From Aaosphaeria pasadenensis (Eukaryota; Ascomycota; Dothideomycetes; Pleosporales): a DNA stretch of 64,000 nucleotides. The position numbers and the translations under genes are program-made. Each line of letters opens with the position of its first letter. Within the stretch, counting starts at the first letter, position 1. The DNA is taken from NCBI GenBank assembly GCA_022813625.1, contig JAKLMB010000022.1, forward strand, positions 248,001-312,000, in the 5' to 3' direction. The notes under the pieces are model-generated. The model did not search any database and had not been told where the DNA came from. It worked only from the letters and a program-made list of their open reading frames with translations. This document shows positions 9,689-20,701 of the stretch, piece by piece.

Positions 9689-11844
9689 TGCCACGAGCGG
9701 GAGGGCGCCGGGACCCTGATGAATCCTAGTTGGAGGAGTAATTGAAAGTTTGGAAAGCGAGAGAGAAAAGATTTAAGGACAAGTGAGGTCGGGGCACTTG
9801 ATATAACAAATTGTTGAAACAATTCTACATGCCGATGCAAGGTTGTCTGTCAGTGATTGGCGCAAGGACAAGGAAAGCCGTTGTTCCTTATCGGAGTCCG
9901 ACCTGTACGTAGACCTGATCCGTATACCTTCTCTGTTTTCGCTCATCATTTTCTTTTATAAACATTGTTCGAGACCATTCTGGATATTTATTCGCATTTC
10001 TGTTCGTGTTAATCTGACTTAGACGGTTGCTGTTCTTTAAAAATGGAGGAAACTTCTCTCTATGTTGACATCGGGAAGCTGAAGGAGAGTGGGGTGCCGA
10101 AGAACACGAGAGGGCTGCAGCTGATAATAGCAACTAGAAGATAACTGATGGATTGCCAGAAATTCACTATCGGAAGAACGAGTCCATCGCGAATCAGTTT
10201 GACACCAGTTATTTCAAAATGAACAACCTACAACGCAGTTAAAGGCACAACAAGTGGTTCTTAGGGAAACTTCCCGAATAACGTCGCTCAATTCGCGGCA
10301 TCGTCATCGAAGTCTAATTGAAGAATCGAGGTCTAATTAAAGAATAATAACAGCTTACATTACCAATATATCGCGTGCAATGTCTTCTATATACGAGCTT
10401 CATTGATGTGAGGTGGCTCATGGCCTTGTTGGAGGATGTTGTTGCCTGAGGTTATAAGTTCGACAAAGATGGCCGAGTGGATAAGGCGTCAGGTTCGGGA
10501 TGCCGCAGTCTTCGACATATTTTGCAACAACATACCGCATTAGGCATGTTGAAATACGGCTGCCCAAGGCTGAACGATCTGGATACAGCCCAAACATGAC
10601 ACCGAGGCTACTGGCTCTCACATTGCGGGAGCACATAAAGACATTTTCGGAGGTTGAGATGTTTTCTCCACGGTAAACACGTCTACTGGAATTTGATTGG
10701 AGGCCATTGTAGGAACATGGCGATGAGCGGTCGTATGGGAAATTGCTGCGTTCAATGGAAAATGTGCAAACTTACCGCATCGGGCGCGTGCGAGCTTTCT
10801 ACCCTACATGATTGAATGCCAAAGTGCTACCAACATATGAGTTGACATTAAGCGCGCCTCTATCGCAAAGTACATAAGAACAGTACGGAGTAGTAGCTCG
10901 ATCCTGTGCAGTCTGTAATACTTCTCTAAACTTGCACGTATGTATGCAGCAGATATTCTACAATAGACCACGCCCCATCTCCGTGTGCCAAATATGTACC
11001 AAACCTTCACCTACCGTACCGTACCCTACCGTACCGAGCTGCATTTCCAAGGCTCGCGTGGACAACAGTAAGCAATGTGCTCCGTGGTCTCTGTGAGTGA
11101 GTACTCCGTACAGTAAATACTATGCACGAGAATTATCTTGTACCCTGCTCATAGCCAAGTCCATATAGTGAGAAAGTAGCTGCTTAACGAGGCAGTACAA
11201 AAAGTCCCTCAAACAGTCTCGTCACTACGCAAATTAGCACCATTTTGGCCCCTCTGTTCGTTCCATAGATTGTGTTAATTTCTTTTTCTTCAATTTATCG
11301 TTTTGTTGTCTATGGTTCGGGGCGGAGTTGGTTTTCAGCATGCGGGGCACTCAGAAGTGCAAGCCTCTCAATTAAACGGGCAATATACCCTCACGATATT
11401 CACGAGTCGAGTCTGCGGTCATCTTCGCCCGACGCGATTACAGTGCTTACATGCTATTGTGCGAACTGTAAGCAGAGAAGACAGGGTGGGCATGCAAGAA
11501 CGCCCTGCGGTTTATTGTGTCGGCTGGATTGGGAAGACTGAGGCGAATTGGGATAGTGTGACTAGAGGGGTACCTCGACGTAAAGTACATGCATACATGT
11601 ACATCGACATCGGGCGATGCTAGCCACGAATGAACTGTGTAGAGTGCTTCTAGATTGAATCGTGCTATCTTCGTCTCGCTCGCATTGGTCGTGCTCGAAG
11701 GGTAATCAATGTTGCGATGTGCGATGTTTCTGTAAACTGAAGAGGAACCGCTATGCATCGTTTGTCTATCCTATCTATTGTAAATTCATTTAGATGTTTG
11801 TTTCATTTCTTCGATGATCAATTTTTGCAGACACTATTAGACGT
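9689..11844. other. Long intergenic region
   Basis: About 2.2 kb without a supportable gene. It contains a tRNA-like 5' fragment (10462-10498), a short CCGTA-repeat tract near 11019-11036, and two TACGGAGTA/TACTCCGTA motifs (10884-10892, 11102-11110). All open frames are short and without recognisable domains. Confidence 0.5.
10462..10498 (+). other. tRNA-like 5' fragment (Ser/Leu type), truncated
   Basis: The sequence starts GACAAAGAT and continues with GGCCGAGTGGATAAGGCG, the acceptor 5' strand and D-arm/A-box typical of class II (Ser or Leu) tRNA genes. An anticodon-stem-like TCAGGTTCGGG follows. No B-box (GGTTCGAATCC-like) and no CTTTGTC acceptor partner occur in the next few hundred bases, so this is a fragment or chance A-box rather than a working tRNA gene. 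Confidence 0.4.
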
Positions 11845-13063
11845 CTAGAGCTTCCCCCTGCGTGCATTCACTGCCTCCCGCAATTTCAGGATGACTTCTC
11901 CCGGGTCTGCAGCGCCGAAGACAGCGCTTCCAGCTACAATGACGTTGGCTCCGGCGTCTGCTGCTTGGTCAATAGTCTTTTCGGACAGACCACCGTCTAC
12001 CTCGATGTGCAACTCAGGGTATTTCTTGCGCAATGCGGTGACCTTGGGTAGTTCGGATGCCATGAATGATTGGCCACCGAAGCCGGGTTCTACTGTCATG
12101 ATAAGGACCATCTGCAAACAGTTAGTTACCATTCCGTGAGGGTTCATGCCGTCGGAGAAAAGGGCGCGTGTTGGTGGCAAAAGCGTGAACGTGGTTGGTA
12201 CATTTCAGAAAGTCTTGGGTGGAAGAGTGTGACAGGGCAATGAAGGTCGCTGGCTTTAGCGCCTGTATTGCCAGCCGCCCCCAACCTGCCAGCCCTACGA
12301 CCCAACTTCATGTGACCATGGCCTAGGCCTGCCCGGACCGTACCGAGGGGTTATGGCGCTTCTCCAATCTCTTTCGATTGCCTGGGTATATGCCGAATAT
12401 TTGGCTGATAGGGCGAAAGATCCACTTACATCTGGGACCTCTTCCTTCACAGGGTTCTCCAGAATCTCCCATAAGACGTCTACTGATGTGCTTGGTTTTA
12501 TAGCAATGCCAGCCTGCATACCGCTATCATGGATGTAACGAATGAGCTCTTTTGGGGAAGTCTTCTCGTCAGAAGTCCCTGAGGGAGTAACTGCGGCGGT
12601 CGAGTTTACGGCGGCTTCGTAGTGGAAGCAGTAGAGGTCACAGCCGGCTTTTTTGAAGTCTTGAACCCATCGTTTAGGCTAGTTCAAATGGTAAGCATTC
12701 AAGGATTGAAGCCAAATTAAGAAAGGCAGTGCCCGTTCTCAGAAACGAGATCAGATGAATGGCATACCTCTGCAATCATCATATGGCAGTCGAAAGTACC
12801 CTTTCCATATGCCTCTGTGGGTGGATTGACATGAGATCGGATCTTGGTCACAACTGGAGCACCGAAGGTCATGTTGGGCACAAAGTGACCATCCATGATG
12901 TCGACCTTGAACGCGTTAGATGCATGTCGACGCGTTTGGTGATGAGAGGAAAGCGTACATGAAGCCAGTCGGCGCCCTGGCCAATGGTGTGCGAACAGGC
13001 CCTGCCCAGCTCTGCGAAATCAGCAGAGAGGATCGAGGGAGCGATGATGGCTGGGGGAGACAT
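11845..13063 (-). CDS. rpe1: Ribulose-phosphate 3-epimerase
   Basis: Interconverts D-ribulose 5-phosphate and D-xylulose 5-phosphate in the pentose phosphate pathway (cytosol). Exons on the minus strand: 12959-13063, 12768-12905, 12430-12678 and 11845-12111, giving 252 residues. TIM-barrel family motifs are complete: [13 protein letters not shown] at the N-terminus, [15 protein letters not shown] with the metal/catalytic Asp and His, [31 protein letters not shown], then HIEVDGGL with the second catalytic Asp and [12 protein letters not shown] as the phosphate-binding end. Introns 1 and 2 are short; the last (12112-12429) is 318 nt, unusually long for this window, but the protein reads straight across it. 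An in-frame upstream Met would add a Pro-rich stretch, so the start at 13063, matching the family, is chosen. Confidence 0.97.
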
Positions 13064-14905
13064 GGCTGCGATGAGAGTAGGACGGCTCTGCTGGGCCCTT
13101 AGATTATGGAGATATGGGGATGCGGGCGGAGGCGGAGGCGGAGGATTGACCAACGCAGCGGAAAGATTGATGGCGTTGGGTGAGCTCGGATTAGGGGGCG
13201 AATATTGCGATGCGACTTGACAATGTACGAGGCTTCGTGGTGTTCAGCGTAACGCTGTTAAGACTCTTTTTTGTTGGTGTAGGTAGATGGTAGGGTATCA
13301 GGTAGTGAATTAATTAGTAGTGGGGGAAATGGAGAGGGGAGGGGAGGAAGATCAAACGCCGACGTCAATGCGACCAGCACCAACCCGACCACCAACTAAT
13401 CATTAGATACTAGATACTAATTACTGGAGCTAACTCACATTACTCTGATTACCATACCCTAACAAATAATGACCACTACTGTCTCGACGACAATGATGAT
13501 ACTACGGAGTACATGCTGACAACACATCAGAGAGATTGTTGCCAATGCCAGGACAGACGACACCATACACAGTAGCTACCCCGCCTTGGCAACGTCAAGT
13601 CGTCTCTTCCAGTCTTCTTCTTCATGCGAACACTATCGATTCGACCATCTCCCAGCGACTCACCATCCTCCATTACATCTGGTCGCCTACACTGCTGTTT
13701 CTCTTGATGTTTGGCTTGCCGATGTTCCAATGCCATGGCGTGTGACGCATGTTCCCGGGCTGTTCTTCCCATGGACAGTATTGGGACTTCGACGCCACCC
13801 AACTGGCTGGCCTGGCCTCGTTTCGATTCCATCTTACCCCAATAATTCTCCTTCCAGGGCGAGGTTGAACATCCATCGAATACCAAAATTTCCGTGAACG
13901 TCAGCCGAACCACGGAGATTTCCAGAAAGCTTCGACGTGCACATGGCTTCACCTGGCCAGGTCCCACCAAAGGAACCAACTCCGCGTGGCAGAAACACAG
14001 CCGCAGTCTTACTTGTAACTACACCACAAACCTACATCTCCTCGCGAGTCGTGTGCGCACCCCACGCCTCTGCAATACAGAACGGCAAATAAGACAATAA
14101 TCAATCGCCCAAAGATAGGGCAGTCGTTCCAACCGATCTGCCAGCATGTTTATTGGGGATGGGTTGGCGAGTATGCTGTGCTCGGCCATTCTGTGCAGCG
14201 ATTGGCTGGCTTTGCATCCTCGAAGCGCTGAGAATAGACCAGGCTGGCATGCCCGGGCGCTTCTATCCCCATCACCCAATCCTCGATCACGGTAGAACAA
14301 TTTGTCCATTCCTCTGGATGCGCCCTCTCCCCAAAAGCGATCAATCCAAAGAAACATCTGTATGCCATCTCTGCTGTCCCGCCAATCAGGGCCACATGAT
14401 CCTGGTTGCCATGTCGTGGCCGCCTTCGTGCCGCTATCGTCTCCCCACTTCCTCTTTGACGGCTTTTGCTAATGGATGAGATCGCATCCATCGCAGCCTC
14501 TTCAGTGCCACCGTAGCACTAGGACACCATGTAGGTCGAGAATGACGGCGTCTATGGTTGGTATATCCTTCCACTTGCCCTCCCCGCGTGGCCTTTCTCT
14601 TGCTATTCCCTTCTGCTTCCCTCACGGGTCTTTCAATCTTTACCCTTTTTTTATCTCTTCGTTGATCGAAGCAGTCTTATAATTATCTGTTTTCTTACGA
14701 GAGAGCTGTTGAACGGCTTAGGGTTATTGCCCCGTTAATATCAAATCTCCAATCTCAGTCATTGTTCTTCCAATTTTGGGGTGTTTCTCCCAATCCTAGT
14801 ATTACCCAGCCTCGTTAAACCGACCCCCAGCAAGTTCAGTCGATTTTGCGTACCGAGTCATAATAATAGCACGAGGCGAAGCTCACCTCAGCTCAATATA
14901 CCACA
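13064..14905. promoter_or_regulatory. Divergent intergenic region (rpe1 / methyltransferase-like gene)
   Basis: About 1.8 kb between divergently transcribed genes, hence shared upstream DNA. It carries one TACGGAGTA motif (13503-13511). Open frames up to 150 codons exist on both strands (for example 13527-13979 minus), but none has recognisable domains or good codon character, and they overlap each other. I call no gene. Confidence 0.45.
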
Positions 14906-17530
14906 ATGCCTGAGATACTTTCTGCGACAGTATACAATCCTTCCACCTCCCTTGGCGTGCAGCACATTCAAGATGCCGTGCTCCCGCTGGCCGATAGACA
15001 CGCTCTTCACACGCCAGGTGTCGATACTGAAGACGAAGGTACAATCCCCCGTTACTACTTTACGCCGAGGTACTCGACTGCCTCAACCTATATGCCTGCT
15101 GCCATCTCACCACGGACGATCGAGGACTTCCCCACCCCAAAGGCACGTGGTTTCAACATGTCGAAACAGGCTGGTCAACCTTCGCCCTGCCTTGACACCT
15201 TCCCCGCCGACGCCATGGTGCAGAGCGACAGCGACTTCGACTCTCTGTACGATGTGACCGACGATGAGGCAGAGGTCCCTCTCAAGTGCTCTGCATCCGT
15301 GAAGAAGACTGCACGCTCTGTTCACAGCCGATACCCATCCGTCGTGATCCCCTCCCCGTCCACCTGGCCCACCATAGAGAAGCTTCGAAGCGCACAGAAC
15401 GCAGCACCTCCAACACCTCCAACGCTTCTTACTCCTTCTCGACAGGCTCTGTCAATGATCCAGTCCCACAACCTTCTCGTACCAGCTCGCTCTACCACCC
15501 CTTCCCTTGATGGAAGCTTGACCTCCGAAGAGATGGATAAATTGAGCTGCCCTTCCACCCCTGATACGCACAAGCGTCGATCGAACTTGAATGTAGATGA
15601 ATGGGGCCCAGTTCAGCTTGACTTACAGGCCCTCCAGACACTTCAACATCTCAGCTCAATGGACTTTGGCATTGAGCAACAGGAACAGAACCACAGGCAA
15701 GGTGAGATGCAAGAAGTTGCCAGGCCGTCCCTAAACCTTAGCATTCCCTCTGCACAGCTGCCCAGCACATGTGGCAACACCCCCATCTCTGCCCTTTCCG
15801 TCCCTTCTCCCGGTGGATTTTTCTCTTCGCTCAAGCTCTCTGCCCGCCATACCTGGAGCATTCCCAAGAAAGAGGAGTCAGCCCCAAACACCTCCACCGC
15901 CGAACACTTTTATGGTGTACCTTGGGGAAACCGTAGAAAGACACTGGGTCAGAGCATCATTAAGGAGCAGACTGCCACTCTCGCCGGTTCTACGCTAGAT
16001 GGCTTTAGCGACTCAGGTATGCCAACCGCCCGCCCCGTCATCCAGGACGACGAGGAGGCCTTCGAGGTCAAGGAGATCAACCCTAGCAAGACCATCTTCC
16101 AATACAACGAGAAATACGACGCAGAGGTGCAGAAGCTCTCAACTCTCAACCTCGAGCGGACCAGCCATTGGCTTGAGGAGCAGGATGAGCTTCAGGCCGC
16201 ACTTCGAGATATGAGCTCCATTGCCTCGCCGAGCTCTCCAAGTGGCAGTCACAGTCGTGGCAGCTCTCTAGACAAGAGCACCAAGAAGTCGGTCACGTTT
16301 GCCGAAGAGCCCCAGAAATCGCAAGCCGAGCCTGGATCGCCCAAGCAGACTACCACCTATATCCAGGGATTTGAGTTCATTCGCAACCAAAGCCGTAAGC
16401 AAGATCCCTACATTCACCGGCAGACACGCGCCGAAGCCATGCACCTCCGCCGAAGGTGTATGCCCCAAGCCCATAGGGATCAGCTACTTGGCAAGTTCGA
16501 GCTCACTGACCCCGTGCGACCCTCACCTCCACGACCGGTATCCGAGTTCTACATGAACGATCCCACCGTTCTCAAGGAGAGGATTGCTCGTGCCCAATCC
16601 GAACGACAAGCGCTTGACCAGATGCTACCAAGCACCTGGGTCCTTCAGGCACAAAAACAGCTGAACGGCGGCAAGCTACTCAGCAAGCCCGCAGCACGAC
16701 TTATCTCGCGCGCGCGGGAGCCACGCATCCTAGATGTTGGGGGCATTCCAACCAATGACTGGGCCTGGCAAGTGGCTTATGACTACACCTATGCTACTGT
16801 CACCACAATTTACACTGCTGGAGCCAACCTCACAAGCAACGTCAGTGGACCCGAGAACCATAAGCATATGACCGTTCCAAACCTTTGGACATTTCCATTC
16901 CCTAGCGAACACTTCGATGTCATTTCTGCTCGCACTCTTTACGAACTGCTCAAGACTGACAAGCCCCTTGGTCGCTCCAAGGACGAGTATGATCTATGCA
17001 TCAAGGAGTGCTTCCGCGTGCTCAAGACTGGAGGCATCATTGACTTCTCACTCATCGACTCTGACATCATTCAAGCCGGAAGCAGTGCCCAAGCCAAGAG
17101 TGTTGAGTTTGGATTCAATTTGAAAACCCGAGGCTACGACGCCGCCCCCACCAAGGCATTCCTGCCACGTCTTCACAAGGCTGGATTCAAAGACGTGCAA
17201 AGAATGTGGATGGTGCTTCCAATGGGCAGGACTTCTGCCAATTGGAAGGATGTCCTCCCTGTTGGTGCCAACAACAATGAGCAAGAAAGGAGCATTGGTC
17301 CGGACGGCCAGGTACAGGTTAGCGAGGCACCAGTCTTCGGCTCAACCGCAGATGCTGCCATGATGACCGGTATTGTAGGAAGTTGGTTGTGGGAGAAGTG
17401 GATGCTGCGATTGCAGGTTGAGATGGGCAAGGAGGATGAGAAGCTTCTCGAAGGCGTTGTACAGGTCTTGGAGGAGGGTGTTCGTGAGGGCTCCGGATGG
17501 AGGTATCTTACTGGATATGCCAGAAAATAG
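14906..17530 (+). CDS. Large disordered protein with C-terminal SAM methyltransferase-like domain
   Basis: Intronless, 874 residues. The first ~500 residues are Ser/Pro/Thr-rich and predicted disordered (LTSEEMDKLSCPSTPDTHKR, SSIASPSSPSGSHSRGSS). The C-terminal ~270 residues look like a class I methyltransferase fold. Motif I is EPRILDVGG near residue 605. A motif II/III region NLWTFPFPSEHFDVISARTL and a post-motif segment ECFRVLKTGGIIDFSLID follow. The motif I glycine loop is short (DVGGIPTNDWAW) compared with the usual DxGxGxG, so catalytic competence is uncertain; it may be a degenerate or regulatory methyltransferase. Such long fungal proteins are common in Pezizomycotina, but I cannot name a substrate. 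Clean intronless reading and good codon use make the gene itself secure. Confidence 0.85.
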   Translation: MPEILSATVYNPSTSLGVQHIQDAVLPLADRHALHTPGVDTEDEGTIPRYYFTPRYSTASTYMPAAISPRTIEDFPTPKARGFNMSKQAGQPSPCLDTFPADAMVQSDSDFDSLYDVTDDEAEVPLKCSASVKKTARSVHSRYPSVVIPSPSTWPTIEKLRSAQNAAPPTPPTLLTPSRQALSMIQSHNLLVPARSTTPSLDGSLTSEEMDKLSCPSTPDTHKRRSNLNVDEWGPVQLDLQALQTLQHLSSMDFGIEQQEQNHRQGEMQEVARPSLNLSIPSAQLPSTCGNTPISALSVPSPGGFFSSLKLSARHTWSIPKKEESAPNTSTAEHFYGVPWGNRRKTLGQSIIKEQTATLAGSTLDGFSDSGMPTARPVIQDDEEAFEVKEINPSKTIFQYNEKYDAEVQKLSTLNLERTSHWLEEQDELQAALRDMSSIASPSSPSGSHSRGSSLDKSTKKSVTFAEEPQKSQAEPGSPKQTTTYIQGFEFIRNQSRKQDPYIHRQTRAEAMHLRRRCMPQAHRDQLLGKFELTDPVRPSPPRPVSEFYMNDPTVLKERIARAQSERQALDQMLPSTWVLQAQKQLNGGKLLSKPAARLISRAREPRILDVGGIPTNDWAWQVAYDYTYATVTTIYTAGANLTSNVSGPENHKHMTVPNLWTFPFPSEHFDVISARTLYELLKTDKPLGRSKDEYDLCIKECFRVLKTGGIIDFSLIDSDIIQAGSSAQAKSVEFGFNLKTRGYDAAPTKAFLPRLHKAGFKDVQRMWMVLPMGRTSANWKDVLPVGANNNEQERSIGPDGQVQVSEAPVFGSTADAAMMTGIVGSWLWEKWMLRLQVEMGKEDEKLLEGVVQVLEEGVREGSGWRYLTGYARK

Positions 17531-17965
17531 GTACTCTCGTGTAGATTGCTCCTTTTAATATGGTGTGCTTCAGATCGGCATTAGCGTGGTGTTCAGGACT
17601 CGTGGTTTGCATGAGTGGGCGTTTCTTTTAAGATTGATACCATTTGACAGGGTCTATATAGTCATTGAATGCGAAATTGTGTCAATACTTATCCAAGATA
17701 CCACTAGATTGAAACGAGTTACCGTTGAGACTGAGGCTTCTCTTCATGTCGATGGCAGAGAAGAGATGCATTGAGTGAATGATTAATCACGTGTGTCGTC
17801 GGCTAAACCACGGCAGCCCCGCTAAGCTTTCGCAACCTCCGAAGCTGCATCATACCGCACGTCTCTCTATGCGCGACGGCAGCTACACCATCTATACACC
17901 TCAGAACCAACCACATACCCCAAAAGCTCTTGGAATACGTCCGCCTTTGCCGAATTTGGATCACC
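17531..17965. other. Intergenic
   Basis: The 3' flank of the methyltransferase-like gene and the promoter of lsm2. Nothing else recognised. Confidence 0.4.
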
Positions 17966-18669
17966 ATGCTTTTCTTCAGGTTTGTCACCACTATCATTAT
18001 TGCCTACTTGACCTCGCGCTCGCCTTCAACCCGAATTTGAACGACTTGTCCACCCGTGGATTTGACTACGGCTCCCGAAATAATGTATACAATCTTTATA
18101 TGTGAAGGACTCAGAGGAGATGATCTCAATTACGGATCATAGGCATGCACCAGCCAATCGCTTTCGCCGTTGTATTTCTTCTTACAACGCCCTTACATAT
18201 AACGATTGTTTACTACACAATCTCGGTTGTCCAATTGCTGGAGGATATGCATACAAGAAGGCTGTGCCTGTTCTGGATCAATGCTTACATATACCTCAAT
18301 AGTTTCTTCAAGACACTGGTCGACCATGAGATTACCGTGGAGCTCAAGAACGAAGTGTGCATCCGTGGTACACTGAAAAGCGTCGACCAATACCTGAACA
18401 TCAAGCTCGATAATGCTGAAGCAACCGACGAAGCAAGGTGGCCGCATCTGGTATATTTACCCTCTCGACTTATAACTCGTCTCGACTTATAACGTGCATT
18501 GTTGCTCTATCGGATTGCTGACGATCTTCACTAGTGTTCGACGCGCGACATGTTCATTCGTGGATCCGTTGTCCGATATGTACATCTACCTGGTGGGGCT
18601 GTCGATACAACACTTTTGGAGGATGCCACAAGGAGAGAAGCGGAAGCTGCGAAGAACAAGGCGAAATGA
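17966..18669 (+). CDS. lsm2: U6 snRNA-associated Sm-like protein LSm2
   Basis: Core subunit of the Lsm2-8 ring (U6 snRNP, nucleus) and the Lsm1-7 ring (mRNA decapping, cytoplasm). Three exons: 17966-17979 (14 nt: MLFF plus two bases), 18303-18450 and 18535-18669; 98 residues. The protein begins MLFFSFFKTLVDHEITVELK, includes RGTLKSVDQYLNIKLDNAE (Sm1), and ends with MFIRGSVVRYVHLPGG (Sm2) and TTLLEDATRREAEAAKNKAK, an almost canonical LSm2. The first intron is 323 nt with donor GTTTGT; the second is 84 nt (18451-18534). The tiny first exon would be missed by simple ORF calling. WPHLCSTRDMF replaces the more usual PHLSSVKNVF, a mild divergence. Confidence 0.95.
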
Positions 18670-19492
18670 GCGGCTGCGTTGAGATGTAGTGAAGTTTAAA
18701 ATCAGTAGCCCAATTCACGTGGACGTTGCCAAGCCGGCCGCCACGTGTGTAGCACATGGAATAAGCTCGACGGGCTGAAGCAAGATCATGACCCGTAACG
18801 ACATGCATAAATGCAAGTCGGCCAATTGTCGAAAAGGGTGGAGATCGAGACGCCAAAATATGAGATCACGAGGCAATTGGATGCAGGAATATACCCTCCA
18901 CGAATAAGTTTCCATTTCACACTGTCAAAATACCATAATGTTTCGCAATCTGTGTCTGATCACTCTTAAATATGCGGTTTCTGTTCTGTTGTTGTTTAAA
19001 AGAGCGGAAGCTTGTCCCGGTCTTTCAAAGTGCGTTCTCTTATCTGCATAGGCATAGGTCGAACGAAAAGCTTGGTAATGTTTTGCTTGAAGCATTCGAG
19101 AATTGACATGAGTGGTTGCAAAGTACTCATAAGTCCAAGCGTTTTGGTGCTATTTCGACTTCTTATGAGTCGCATTCAGCTTTCACTTTCACCTTGAAGT
19201 ACATCCTTGCATGGGCCAGCGTTCCCCTCATTCTCTTCAGGGCCACTGCTCTCTCACTTGACGAGCAGCATCTCAACTTACAGATTCAACTTAACATCAT
19301 CTTTCCTTCACCTTCACCGGAATAACCTCTCTGCCGCTGCCAAGCTAGTGTCTTGAACGGGGCCATTGACCACTCTCTGCCTTCACCAATACCATCTCAC
19401 CTGCTCCTCGCCCTCTCTTTTCCTCTTCATCATCGACAACAATTCCTACAGCCTCCAGCTTGGGGCATGATTGATATCTTCAGTCCTACAAT
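18670..19492. other. Intergenic, pyrimidine-rich leader
   Basis: No gene. The last ~300 bases are C/T-rich (about 19300-19450), consistent with a promoter or 5' leader of the following gene. Confidence 0.4.
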
Positions 19493-20701
19493 ATGCGTAT
19501 CACTAAGCTGTTCCCTGTCATCGCCAGTGCGATGATTACCATGCCAGCAGCTGTCGGATTCATGATCCCAACTGGCGGCACCACCTTGACGACGAAGCTG
19601 CGGGCTCGGTCCCTCGTCTGCCCAGGTGGAACACCTACCGCCAGATCTGGCCATAGAATGCCCTTTGTGACGCAGGAGAATGGTAAGTATGATCTCCCTT
19701 AACCTCCATAGTAATTGTTTTTCCAGTTGTACTTTCACTCTGGGGACTGTCAGGTGCTACCACCGGCTGTCCAAACCATCACCCACCTTTAGCTTGACGA
19801 CAGTGTCGTCAAGGATTTTCATCATTGCTACAGTGTAAAAGCCCTTACTGACCAGTCGATAGCTGTCACCCACACCGGGGCCTTCAAAGCTAATGCGACT
19901 GGTCATGCTGCAAACACCACGCACTGGCCCACCGTTTCCGAGAGCATGTACATTGCCAAAGTGACTTCGACCACTCGCAATAAAGAGCTCACAATGAAAC
20001 GCGGTTGGGCAGATGAAGTGCCGACCCCTTGCCTCGACACCGACGACGAGCACCTCACTCGGCTTCTTCCCTCAGAGATCTGGAGCGCCTTGTTTTTCCC
20101 TGATCTGGGAACCACGTCCCCACCCGACCCCGTCGCCACCGGCGAGAATCCTTTCGACCCTTCTCCCATACCAGAAGATGACTCGGAAATGAAACAACAG
20201 CGAAAGATCATACTCCGCGGCTCCATCGCCTTGGCCGTCATTCTCGGTCTGTGTCTGCTAGGCTTTTGGCTATGGTGGATTATCTGGTACATCCCTCTGA
20301 CACGTCGCAGGAGGGAGGCGGCTCAGCAACGAGAGATGGGGCTTGCGCAGATGGAGCGTGATCGAGAGCAGGCGCGCATGCAGGCTGCAGAAAGCGAAAT
20401 GGGTCCTGACGGAATCTTGGTGCCGCGGATCAGGTTCAACGCGCATAAGGGCAACAAGGACCCTTACGACATTGAGTCCATCATGAACATGGAGGAAGGT
20501 GAGAAGTCTCGTTCTATCTGTGAACGCCCAGACGAAGGAAATACGCCCGCCAATTATGAGAACAAACTGAAGGAGAAGATCGAGAATGAGACGATTTCTG
20601 AACGCAAGGACAGTGTTGTGCCGGATCCTGTCGTCGCAAACCCAGCCATGCCAGCAAGCGTTGAGGATCCTGACGTGATCACTCCCGCACCTCCTCGTTG
20701 A
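19493..20701 (+). CDS. Single-pass membrane protein with charged cytoplasmic tail
   Basis: The first exon (from 19493) encodes a signal-peptide-like N-terminus (MRITKLFPVIASAMITMPAA). The main exon, open from 19792 to the stop at 20701, encodes an ectodomain (DFHHCYSVKALTDQ, NATGHAANTTHWPTV with N-glycosylation sites) and a strong transmembrane segment (SIALAVILGLCLLGFWLWWI, followed by IWYIPLTRRRR). A Glu/Arg-rich, partly coiled-coil-like cytoplasmic tail follows. The join between 19668 and 19791 is unresolved. The obvious donor (GTAAGT at 19683) leaves phase 1, whereas the acceptor at 19791 needs phase 0. Using a weak donor GTGACG and a 27-nt exon ending GGGGACTGTCAG would restore frame. 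Function unknown; a fungus-specific surface protein is likely. Confidence 0.7.

Noticed and set aside
13527..13979. 150-codon minus-strand frame between rpe1 and the methyltransferase-like gene
   Set aside because: No domain, overlapping frames on both strands, and composition unlike the neighbouring genes.
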